In this document: one piece after another, positions 1-6,511 of the stretch
How the letters are laid out: every line of letters starts with the position of its first letter
Position numbering within the stretch: position 1 is the stretch's first letter
Source of the DNA: an uncultured Clostridia bacterium
Lineage (GTDB): Bacteria; Bacillota; Clostridia; Oscillospirales; CAG-272
Direction: 5' to 3'
NCBI GenBank assembly: GCA_946404295.1
Contig: CAMJDE010000046.1
Location: 1-10,481 of the forward strand
Length of the DNA stretch: 10,481 nt
Program-made: the position numbers and the translations under genes
Notes under the pieces: generated by a model
What the model saw: only the letters and a program-made list of their open reading frames with translations
Database searches by the model: none
What the model was told of the DNA's origin: nothing

Positions 1-472
1 TCTCCGCCGTCGGCGCCTCGAGCGCGGGGGTCCAATGATCGAACCGCCCGATCTTATCGACCCGCGACAGGTCTGTCTCGTAGCCCTTCGGCGGGGTCGG
101 CATCTCGCCCTCGTGGGTCGATACCTTGATCATCCCGGACGGCATATTGAAGCGAACGTCGTAGAGGGTCAGCCCGTATTCGCCGACCGTCGCCGTATAG
201 GTCGTATCGGCGTCGGCGGGGACGAACTCTTTATCCCAGCCGATCACTTTATAATAGTGCTCTTCGGTCTCCCACGAAAGCAACTCTTCCGGGCAGATCG
301 GTATCTCGCCGCGCGCGACCTCCGTTTCGACCTTGCGGTCGCCGACCGAGAAGGTCACGGTATAGATCCCGTCGTCGGTCGTCGAACTCGCCTCGCCGCC
401 GCAGGATGAAAGCAACGCCAGACAAGGAAGGAGCATCGCGCAACAGAGCAGCAAAGCCAGGCTTTTTTTCAT
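1..472 (-). CDS. Lipoprotein with InlB-like repeats, 3' end outside the window
   Basis: The reading frame is open from an ATG at 470-472 to the left edge (157 codons, no stop), so the C-terminus is missing. Residues 1-24 form a lipoprotein signal: MKK, a hydrophobic core rich in Leu, Ala and Cys, and a lipobox LSSC with the predicted lipidated Cys24. A short Gly/Ser/Thr/Asp linker follows. Residues 37-98 (YTVTF ... GEIP ... VIGWDKEF ... TTYTATV) have the layout of the InlB/Listeria-Bacteroides-type beta repeats common in surface proteins of gut Clostridia. Residues about 105-157 (VRFNMPSG ... GEMPTPP ... FDHWTPALEAPTAE) look like a second, diverged copy. An AGAGG ribosome-binding site at 481-485 lies 8 nt before the ATG. 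The gene starts 43 nt after the isomerase-like gene and is probably the third gene of that operon. Such repeats usually act as extracellular spacers or binding modules; the specific role and any C-terminal domain cannot be seen. Confidence 0.85.
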   Translation of the reverse strand, partial: MKKSLALLLCCAMLLPCLALLSSCGGEASSTTDDGIYTVTFSVGDRKVETEVARGEIPICPEELLSWETEEHYYKVIGWDKEFVPADADTTYTATVGEYGLTLYDVRFNMPSGMIKVSTHEGEMPTPPKGYETDLSRVDKIGRFDHWTPALEAPTAE

Positions 473-515
473 CGAAAGCACCTCTTTCTGTTCTCCGGGA
501 TCGGGGGGGCGGTCG

Positions 516-1373
516 TCAGTTTTTGCGGTATTCGTCGACTTTTTCGGCAAGGAACTTGGCGCGTTCCGCCATAAAGCGGGCGACCGTGGGATAAAACTCG
601 ATCTCAAAGCGGGAGAAGAAGTTGTCGGATTCGAGGGTCAGGTCTCCCGTATAATCGATTTCGCCGAGCGCGCGGCAGACGGTATCCCACTTGATCCTGC
701 CGATCCCGGGCAGCGTGTGCAGATCGTCGATATAGTCCACGTCGTGGACGTGCAGGGCGCCCAGTCGGTCGTGACCGAGGGTACGCACCGCGTCCTCGGG
801 TTCGCGGTTGCAGAGCGCGACGTGCCCGATATCGAGGCAGACGGTGAAACCGTCGGGATCGTCGACGGCGTCGAAGAGATCGGCGAGTTCCACGGGATCT
901 GCGCAGATATCGTCGACGATCAGGTTGCTCGTCGGGTTCCTCTGCCACATATTCTCGATCGCGACCTTCACGCCGTACTGACGGATCAGGGGGGTGAGAC
1001 TCTTGTAAAACGCGACGTTCAGGTCGAAGATCTCCCTCTCGTGCCCGTAGTAGCGTCCCGGCTGCAGGGGGTGAACGATCATCTGACGGACCCCGAAGCG
1101 CGCGGCGATCTCGAACACGCGCCAAAACTCGGGTTGGATCTTGGTAATAAACTTCTGATACCCGAAGGGCGCGTGCGCCTGATTGAAAACGACGCCGTAC
1201 CCGGCGGCGATCTCTTTTGCCCTCTCCTGCTCCTCGCGGGACGGAAGGGCGGACAAATCCGGGACGTCCAGCGACAGATCGAGCGCGGGATAGCCCGCCT
1301 CGCACAGCAGTCTGATCCCCTCGGCGAGCCCGTACGCCTTCACGGCGTTCTGCGTTTGCGTTGCAAAAATCAT
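516..1373 (-). CDS. Sugar phosphate isomerase/epimerase-like TIM-barrel protein
   Basis: This 285-residue protein has the usual length and pattern of the xylose isomerase-like TIM-barrel superfamily (sugar isomerases/epimerases, IolE-like enzymes, AP endonuclease 2 fold). Likely metal or substrate ligands are at family positions: His67 in AHAPF, His101 in IVHP, Glu140 in VAIEN, Asp181 and His184 in CLDIGH, His208/His210 in LHVHD, and Glu248 in LTLESD. The Glu-Asp-His-Glu set is intact, so the enzyme should be active with a divalent metal in the cytoplasm. It has no signal peptide. An AGGAA/GAGGA ribosome-binding site at about 1379-1384 supports the ATG at 1371-1373. The gene is 35 nt downstream of the unknown 435-residue gene and 43 nt upstream of the lipoprotein gene, consistent with one operon. 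The substrate cannot be named from sequence: members act on ketohexoses, inosose, hydroxypyruvate and others. Fold confidence is high; the reaction is inferred. Confidence 0.88.
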   Translation of the reverse strand: MIFATQTQNAVKAYGLAEGIRLLCEAGYPALDLSLDVPDLSALPSREEQERAKEIAAGYGVVFNQAHAPFGYQKFITKIQPEFWRVFEIAARFGVRQMIVHPLQPGRYYGHEREIFDLNVAFYKSLTPLIRQYGVKVAIENMWQRNPTSNLIVDDICADPVELADLFDAVDDPDGFTVCLDIGHVALCNREPEDAVRTLGHDRLGALHVHDVDYIDDLHTLPGIGRIKWDTVCRALGEIDYTGDLTLESDNFFSRFEIEFYPTVARFMAERAKFLAEKVDEYRKN

Positions 1374-1408
1374 GGTATTCCTCTTTCCGGTCGGTCGCCC
1401 GTGGGCGC

Positions 1409-2716
1409 TTACGACCGCGTTTTTTTGATTTTCGGGGCGTTGTCGAGCAGCTCCCGCATCAGTTTGCCGTGATTTTGGTTGAAAACCGGGATCATCCGTT
1501 CCAGTCCGACCGTGTGGCAGATGTGCCGGGCGAAACTGACCACCAGGTTGTTCCCGTTGACGTCGCCTTCGAGCGCTCCGGTCGAGACCGGCGTGCCGTA
1601 GATCGTCGGCGACGACCCGCTCTGCAGGAAACTGTACGATCCGTCGTCCCGCTTATATTTGCCGAGCGACCCCTTCAGGGCGTCGAGCATTTCGAGGATA
1701 TTATGCTTGATCATCCCGTCGTACTCCGCGACCGCCTCCGGGGTGCCGTAGTTCAAAAGGTTTTCGCGGACGAGCCCGAGGGTCGCCCACGGATTGAAGA
1801 TGTAGGTGACGCGCGCGCCGGGATCGCGCGACAGGATCGCCCGGATCGCGTTTTCGATCAGTCGGGAGGCGTTTGGAACGAGGCGCTTCCCCGCGTTATA
1901 CATGATCATCACCTTGTAGGCGCAGGTATAGAGCCCGTAGGGGACCTCGCTCTCGGACGTTTCCTTCAGGTTGAAATAGACGTCCTGCGCGGGATCGTAG
2001 CCCGAGACCCAGAGCCCGTAGGCGGGATCGCTCCTTTCGTCGAGGACGTCGAGCACGGCGCCGAGCGTCCCGGTCGCCTCAAACGCCGACGCCTGCGTCT
2101 GCAGGGTGTTCGACCAACTCTCGCAGGAGCGGGTCTTCATCAGTTCGTAAACGTAGTCCGAAACCGACCGGGCGTTCGGTTCCCACTCCGTCGAGACCCC
2201 GTCCCCGGACTCCGCGCGGTCGAGCGCGGTCGGATAGAGCGGCGCCGAATGGAGCCACCCCAGAACCGTGACCGTCCAGTCCAGGTCGCGGGTATAGCGC
2301 ATCACTTTTTTGCGCGACTGCTCTTTCGTCCATTGAGGGTGGTAGAAGTAGCCGTCGTCGGGATCCTGTTTTTCCCGATAGAACCGGATCATCTTTTCGG
2401 TGATCGCGGGTCCGAGAAAGGCGGCGAGATCGGACCGCGGGTCCAGCACGCGGAGGCGCTGCACGATCTGAAAGGTGCTTTCCATATCGGGCAGATACCC
2501 CTCGGTATCCCGCGCCGAGTTCGCGTAGTAGAAACCGCCGAGATCAGGGTCGTAGAGTCCCGCCCACCAGCGGATCATCTTCTCGGGGTCGTAGAACATC
2601 CCGTAAAAGTCCCGCACCGCTGCCTTTACGTCGGGGTCGGCGATCACGTCGAACCGCGCGGCGAACCGCCGCTCGATCTCGTCGCGTCTCTCCCGCTCTT
2701 CCCTCTCGTCCGTCAT
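1409..2716 (-). CDS. Protein of unknown function, possible alpha/alpha-toroid enzyme
   Basis: I do not recognise this family. I place the start at the ATG at 2714-2716 (435 residues) because a strong GGGAGGAA ribosome-binding site lies just upstream; an in-frame ATG at 2768-2770 would add 18 low-complexity residues (PSASASPTPG) with no such site. There is no signal peptide or membrane segment, so it should be cytoplasmic. The N-terminus is highly charged. The body is rich in aromatic and acidic motifs: RWWAGLYDPDLGGFYYANS (about 49-67), GYLPDMES (73-80), DPDDGYFYHPQW (118-129), RDLDWT (143-148), VYFNLKET (246-253) and DGSYSFLQSG (358-367). Alternating helices with short Trp/Tyr/Gly/Asp loops suggest a six-hairpin (alpha/alpha) toroid such as glycosidases or lyases have, but this is only an impression. 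It is the first gene after the promoter at 2813-2841, and the isomerase-like gene follows within 35 nt, which fits a carbohydrate role. Confidence 0.85.
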   Translation of the reverse strand: MTDEREERERRDEIERRFAARFDVIADPDVKAAVRDFYGMFYDPEKMIRWWAGLYDPDLGGFYYANSARDTEGYLPDMESTFQIVQRLRVLDPRSDLAAFLGPAITEKMIRFYREKQDPDDGYFYHPQWTKEQSRKKVMRYTRDLDWTVTVLGWLHSAPLYPTALDRAESGDGVSTEWEPNARSVSDYVYELMKTRSCESWSNTLQTQASAFEATGTLGAVLDVLDERSDPAYGLWVSGYDPAQDVYFNLKETSESEVPYGLYTCAYKVMIMYNAGKRLVPNASRLIENAIRAILSRDPGARVTYIFNPWATLGLVRENLLNYGTPEAVAEYDGMIKHNILEMLDALKGSLGKYKRDDGSYSFLQSGSSPTIYGTPVSTGALEGDVNGNNLVVSFARHICHTVGLERMIPVFNQNHGKLMRELLDNAPKIKKTRS

Positions 2717-2720
2717 TCTC

Positions 2721-2728
2721 TTCCTCCC
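2721..2728 (-). promoter_or_regulatory. Ribosome-binding site of the unknown 435-residue gene
   Basis: On the minus strand this reads GGGAGGAA, 4-6 nt before the ATG at 2714-2716. It decides the start: the alternative ATG at 2768-2770 has no comparable purine-rich site at the right distance. Confidence 0.8.
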
Positions 2729-2742
2729 GTCGTTTTCGCCCG

Positions 2743-2761
2743 GCGTCGGCGACGCCGACGC
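2743..2761 (-). other. Perfect 8-bp hairpin in the 5' leader
   Basis: GCGTCGGC (2743-2750) and GCCGACGC (2754-2761) are exact inverted repeats around a 3-nt loop. The hairpin lies in the roughly 90-nt leader between the promoter at 2813-2841 and the ribosome-binding site at 2721-2728. No run of T follows, so it is not an ordinary terminator. It may stabilise the mRNA 5' end or be chance in GC-rich DNA. Confidence 0.4.
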
Positions 2762-2812
2762 GGAGGGCAAAAGAAATCAACACGCCATCCGAAATAGTCT
2801 GTTTTCATTTAT

Positions 2813-2841
2813 AGTATATCATCTTTTCAAATCGGGTTCAA
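2813..2841 (-). promoter_or_regulatory. Sigma-A-type promoter of the three-gene left operon
   Basis: On the minus strand, -35 TTGAAC (2836-2841) and -10 TATACT (2813-2818) are separated by exactly 17 nt, in the only AT-rich part of this gap. Transcription would start near 2806, giving a leader of about 90 nt before the ATG at 2714-2716. It lies downstream of the carboxypeptidase terminator, so the three genes to the left appear to be transcribed independently. Confidence 0.75.
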
Positions 2842-2860
2842 TAATCCGAATTGCCGAAAT

Positions 2861-2889
2861 GTTGCCCTCAATTGACCTTGAGGGACAAC
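2861..2889. other. Inverted repeat upstream of the left-operon promoter
   Basis: GTTG plus CCCTCAA (2861-2871) pairs with TTGAGGG, one unpaired A, and CAAC (2878-2889) around a 6-nt loop, giving 11 paired positions with one bulge. No T-run follows on either strand, so it does not look like a terminator. Its centre is near -69 relative to the inferred start of transcription, a position often used by activators. A DNA-binding site for a regulator is plausible but unproven; a relic of a second hairpin after the terminator is the alternative. Confidence 0.5.
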
Positions 2890-2910
2890 GGGCGGACGGT
2901 GGGGCGGACG

Positions 2911-2950
2911 AAAAAAAGGGCGGAGCGCCGCCGTTTTCGGTCGGCGCTCC
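2911..2950 (-). terminator. Rho-independent terminator of the M32 carboxypeptidase gene
   Basis: Just 13 nt after the stop codon, the minus strand forms a long stem: GGAGCGCCG (2922-2930) pairs with CGGCGCTCC (2942-2950), with an inner CCG/CGG extension around a TTTT loop and one bulged base. A run of seven T on the minus strand (2911-2917) follows after four bases. This is a standard strong intrinsic terminator. Confidence 0.88.
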
Positions 2951-2963
2951 GTTTCCGAAGAAA

Positions 2964-4472
2964 TCAGGCGAGCGCGTAGATCTTTTTGAATTTTGTTTCG
3001 AGATAGTCGAGGTAATAATCGACGTTGAGAGACTCGCCCGTGATCTTTTTGATCCACTCGTCGGGATCGCAGAGCGACGCGATCGAAAAGACCCTCTCGG
3101 TCAGCCAGTCGCCGATTTTTTGCAGGTCGCCGCGTTCGATCGCGGCGAAGACGTCGAACTCCCTTTCCATCGTGCGCAGGATCTGCGCGCCGTAGGCGTT
3201 GCCGAGGGCGTAGGACGGGAAATATCCGTACATCCCCGTCCAGTGCACGTCCTGCAGGCACCCTTCGGCGTCGCTTGGCACGTCGACCCCGAGATACTCC
3301 TTGTACTTGACGTTCCAGGCGGCGGGGATCTCCTGCACCTTGATCTCACCGTTGACGAACGCCTTTTCGAGTTCGTAGCGGATCAGGACGTGGATCGGGT
3401 AGGTGAGTTCGTCGGACTCGCAGCGGTTCAGCCCGGGCTTCGACTCGTTGACGGCGAGGTAGAGTTCGGTTTCGGAAACGTCCCGGAAGGTCTTGCCGCC
3501 GATCTTTCGGAAGGTCGGATAGAGGTAGCGGATAAACGCCTCGCTGCGCCCGACGATATTCTCGAAGAAGCGCGAGATCGTCTCGTGCATCGCGCTGGTC
3601 ATATTGTCGGCGACGAAGTCGGCGTAGTATTCCGCGGGCTCGTTCTGCATGAACAGGGCGTGTCCCCCCTCGTGCAGGGTGGTGAAGATATTGGAGACGA
3701 AGCTGTTTTCGTAGTAGTGAGTCGTGACCCGGACGTCGTGCGGTCCGTAGTGGTCGGTGAAGGGGTGCTCGGTCGTCGAGAGGACGAGCGAGGAGCGGCG
3801 CAGTCCCTCGAGGTCGAGGATCGCGCGCGAGAACTGCTCCTGCTTTTCGATCGGGACGGGGCGGGTAAGGAAGTCGGTGCGGATCGGTCTTCCCTCTTCC
3901 GCGATCCGTTTGACGAGCGGCAGGATGCGCGCCTTCAGCGCGTCGAAAAAGGCGTCGAGCTGCGGGATGCTTCCGCCGGGTTCGTAGTCGTCGAGCAGGG
4001 CGTCGTAGGGGGTCGGATACTTCTTGTCGCGGAGGGCGACGGCTTTCCTCGCGAGGTCGATCATCTTCGAGAAGGCAGGCGCGAAGCGCGAGAAATCCGA
4101 CGTCTTCTTCGCCTTCAGCCACGCGGCGTAGGCGCGCGCCTCGGCGCGGGAGTATTCGTAGGCGAAGGCGGAGGTCAGGTTCTTTTCCTTCCCGTAATCG
4201 CGCCAAAGCATCTCGACGGCGCGCTTCTGCCGATCGGTCAGCCCCTCTCCGTCGCGCTTGAGCGCGGTCAGAAGACCGACGTAGCGTTTCGAGTGGGTGA
4301 GCGAGAAGATCCGCTTGCCGAGGATCGCCATATCCTCCCCCGCCTGATCCATTCCGTCCTCGGGACAGGTACATTCGAGGTCGAAGTTCAGTTTGCCGAC
4401 GGCGCGGTCGTACGCCTCGGCTTCGTTTAAGATGCGCGCGAGTTTTTTCCAGTTCTGCTGTGCGGTCGTCAC
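2964..4472 (-). CDS. M32-family metallocarboxypeptidase (carboxypeptidase Taq type)
   Basis: This 502-residue protein matches the family's usual length of about 500. M32 enzymes are cytoplasmic zinc- or cobalt-dependent carboxypeptidases that remove C-terminal residues from peptides. The diagnostic motifs occur in order: HPF (236-238), the metal-binding HEGGH (267-271), HET with third ligand Glu297 (296-298), the ESDELTYPIHVLIRYELEK block (352-370) and the GCLQDVHW block (404-411). All catalytic residues are present and there is no signal peptide. The start is GTG at 4470-4472, with AGGAGG at 4481-4486 spaced 8 nt. A terminator-like hairpin sits directly upstream of that site and a strong terminator follows the stop, so the gene looks like its own unit or an attenuated tail of the exporter operon. 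I see no promoter in the 88-nt gap upstream. A role in peptide turnover is expected from the family. Confidence 0.96.
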   Translation of the reverse strand: MTTAQQNWKKLARILNEAEAYDRAVGKLNFDLECTCPEDGMDQAGEDMAILGKRIFSLTHSKRYVGLLTALKRDGEGLTDRQKRAVEMLWRDYGKEKNLTSAFAYEYSRAEARAYAAWLKAKKTSDFSRFAPAFSKMIDLARKAVALRDKKYPTPYDALLDDYEPGGSIPQLDAFFDALKARILPLVKRIAEEGRPIRTDFLTRPVPIEKQEQFSRAILDLEGLRRSSLVLSTTEHPFTDHYGPHDVRVTTHYYENSFVSNIFTTLHEGGHALFMQNEPAEYYADFVADNMTSAMHETISRFFENIVGRSEAFIRYLYPTFRKIGGKTFRDVSETELYLAVNESKPGLNRCESDELTYPIHVLIRYELEKAFVNGEIKVQEIPAAWNVKYKEYLGVDVPSDAEGCLQDVHWTGMYGYFPSYALGNAYGAQILRTMEREFDVFAAIERGDLQKIGDWLTERVFSIASLCDPDEWIKKITGESLNVDYYLDYLETKFKKIYALA

Positions 4473-4480
4473 GGTTTTGT

Positions 4481-4486
4481 CCTCCT
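4481..4486 (-). promoter_or_regulatory. Ribosome-binding site of the carboxypeptidase gene (GTG start)
   Basis: A perfect AGGAGG on the minus strand lies 8 nt before the GTG at 4470-4472. It supports the GTG as the start codon. The T-run of the upstream hairpin ends only one base before it, so structure there could influence access to this site. Confidence 0.85.
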
Positions 4487-4487
4487 G

Positions 4488-4519
4488 AAAAAGATTCGGG
4501 CGAGGTCAAGCCCCGCCCG
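4488..4519 (-). terminator. Terminator-like hairpin between exporter genes and carboxypeptidase
   Basis: On the minus strand CGGGCGGGG (4519-4511) pairs with CCTCGCCCG (4505-4497) around a 5-nt loop; the single non-Watson-Crick pair is G-T and so can pair in RNA. AATCTTTTT follows (4496-4488). It fits an intrinsic terminator for the exporter operon, but it ends right at the ribosome-binding site of the next gene, so partial readthrough or attenuation is possible. Confidence 0.6.
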
Positions 4520-4555
4520 TCTGACGCGGGTTTTCGGGGTCTTTTGCCGTCAGAC
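4519..4555 (-). other. Inverted repeat competing with neighbouring hairpins
   Basis: GTCTGACG (4519-4526) and CGTCAGAC (4548-4555) are exact 8-bp inverted repeats with 21 nt between them. The right arm overlaps another possible hairpin in which GGGGTC near 4553-4559 pairs with GACCCC at about 4536-4541, and the left arm shares a base with the terminator-like stem. These stems are partly exclusive of each other. It may be leader structure or simply decay of an older terminator. Confidence 0.4.
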
Positions 4556-4560
4556 CCCCG

Positions 4561-6510
4561 TTATTCGAGTTCAAAAGCGCCGGTGTAAAGCCGATAGTAC
4601 GTTCCCTTCGCGGCGATCAGTTGTTCGTGACTGCCGCGTTCGATGATCCTGCCGTGGTCGAGGACCATAATGACGTCGGAATTCATGACCGTCGAGAGTC
4701 GGTGGGCGATGACGAAAACCGTGCGCCCCTCCATCAGTTTATCCATCCCGCGCTGCACGATCGCCTCGGTGCGGGTGTCGATCGAACTGGTCGCCTCGTC
4801 GAGGATCATGACCGGGGGATCGGCGATCGCGGCGCGCGCGATCGAGATCAGCTGGCGCTGTCCCTGCGAGAGGTTGGCGCCGTTCTCGGTCAGCATGGTG
4901 GCGTAGCCGTCGGGGAGCCGGGTGATGAAGTCGTCGGCTCCGGCGAGTTTCGCCGCCTCGATACACTCGTCGTCCGACGCGTCGAGCCGTCCGTAGCGGA
5001 TATTGTCCATGACCGTCCCGGTGAAGAGGTTGGTCTCCTGCAGAACGATGCCGAGACTGCGGCGCAGATCGGCTTTTTTGATCTTGTTGACGTTGATCCC
5101 GTCGTAGCGGATCTTGCCGTCGGCGATGTCGTAGTAGCGGTTGATCAGGTTGGTGATCGTGGTCTTCCCCGCTCCCGTCGCGCCGACGAAGGCGACCTTC
5201 TGTCCCGGTTCCGCCGTGACGGAGACGTCGTGAAGGACGGGTTTCCCCGGCTCGTAGGCGAAGTCGACGTTGAAGAGCCGCACGTCGCCCTGCAGCCGCG
5301 TGTAGGTCAGACTACCGTCCCCGTGCGGGTGTTTCCACGCCCAGATCCCGGTGCGCTCGTCGGTTTCGGTGACGTTGCCGTCCCCGTCGACCTTCGCGTT
5401 GACCAGCGTGACGTAGCCGTCGTCCACCTCGGGAGATTCGTCCATCAGTTCAAAGATGCGCCCCGCGCCGGCGGCGCCCATCACGATCGCGTTGATCTGC
5501 TGCGAGAAGTTGTTGATGTTCCCGGTGAACTGCTTGGTCATCGTGAGGAACGGAATCACGAGGTCGATCGAGAACGGCAGTCCCGAGATCGAGACGTTTT
5601 GAACCCCGGTGATGAGAAAGATCCCGCCGACCGTCGCGCAGACGACGTAGAGGATGTTCCCGATGTTCATAATGATCGGTCCGAGGCAGTTGGCGTAGGC
5701 GTGCGCCTTGAAACTGTCCTCGTAGAGTTCGTCGTTGATCTTGTCGAAGTCGTTTTTGCTCTTCTCTTCGTGACAGAAGACCTTGACGACCTTCTCGCCG
5801 TTCATGATCTCCTGGATAAAGCCCTCGTTCCGTCCCATCGAGCGCTGCTGACGGACGAAGAAACGCGCCGAACCGCCGCCGATCTTGCGCGAAACGAAGA
5901 TCATCGCGACGACGCCCGTCAGGATGATCAGGGTCATCCAGATACTGTACCAAAGCATGATCCCGAGCACGGTCAGGACGATCACGGTGGACTGCACCAG
6001 ACTCGGCAGCGCCTGCGAGATCAACTGACGCAGGGTGTCGATGTCGTTGGTATAGTAGCTCATCACGTCGCCGTGCTTGTGCGAATCGAAGAAGCTGATC
6101 GGCAGGTTCTGCATACTGTCGAACATCTTGCGGCGCATCTTGTCAAGGAACCCCTGCGTGATGATCGCCATCATCTGCGACTGGAGCGCGATGAAAATCA
6201 CCGAACAGACGTAGAGCGCGATCAGGATCCCGACGAGCGGGACGATCTCTTTGGCGGCGTCGGTCCACGAGGTGTTCCCCGCCTTGACGGTTTCGGTCAC
6301 GATCGCCAGCACTTTCTGCAGGAAGATCGAGGGGATCGACGACACGATAGCCGACGCGACCATACAGAAGATCGAGATCGGCAGCATCACGGGATAGGCG
6401 CGGAAGAGGTGCCCGAGGATGCGTTTCAGCACCTTGAAACTGAAGGCGGGGCGGCGTCCCGCGTAGGGACCCGAACGCACGGCTCCGCGGGTGGGCATCG
6501 GTCTCGGCAT
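4561..6510 (-). CDS. ABC exporter half-transporter, subunit with canonical Walker B and degenerate signature
   Basis: A membrane exporter subunit of the ABCB/multidrug (MsbA-like) type, 649 residues from the ATG at 6508-6510. That start is chosen because AGGAGG at 6519-6526 precedes it and it follows the upstream TAA by one base; the longer frame would overlap the neighbour. About six membrane segments lie between residues 38 and 330. A roughly 60-residue insertion (about 360-408, containing TGIWAWKHPHGDG), which I recall from related clostridial exporters, precedes the nucleotide-binding domain. There: A-loop Tyr419, Walker A GATGAGKTT (443-451, Lys449), Q-loop Gln491, signature LSQGQ (547-551), Walker B MILDE with catalytic Glu572, switch His603. 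The signature departs from LSGGQ. With the upstream partner it should form a heterodimer with one active ATP site. Substrate (drug, peptide or lipid) is not evident. Confidence 0.95.
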   Translation of the reverse strand: MPRPMPTRGAVRSGPYAGRRPAFSFKVLKRILGHLFRAYPVMLPISIFCMVASAIVSSIPSIFLQKVLAIVTETVKAGNTSWTDAAKEIVPLVGILIALYVCSVIFIALQSQMMAIITQGFLDKMRRKMFDSMQNLPISFFDSHKHGDVMSYYTNDIDTLRQLISQALPSLVQSTVIVLTVLGIMLWYSIWMTLIILTGVVAMIFVSRKIGGGSARFFVRQQRSMGRNEGFIQEIMNGEKVVKVFCHEEKSKNDFDKINDELYEDSFKAHAYANCLGPIIMNIGNILYVVCATVGGIFLITGVQNVSISGLPFSIDLVIPFLTMTKQFTGNINNFSQQINAIVMGAAGAGRIFELMDESPEVDDGYVTLVNAKVDGDGNVTETDERTGIWAWKHPHGDGSLTYTRLQGDVRLFNVDFAYEPGKPVLHDVSVTAEPGQKVAFVGATGAGKTTITNLINRYYDIADGKIRYDGINVNKIKKADLRRSLGIVLQETNLFTGTVMDNIRYGRLDASDDECIEAAKLAGADDFITRLPDGYATMLTENGANLSQGQRQLISIARAAIADPPVMILDEATSSIDTRTEAIVQRGMDKLMEGRTVFVIAHRLSTVMNSDVIMVLDHGRIIERGSHEQLIAAKGTYYRLYTGAFELE

Positions 6511-6511
6511 C

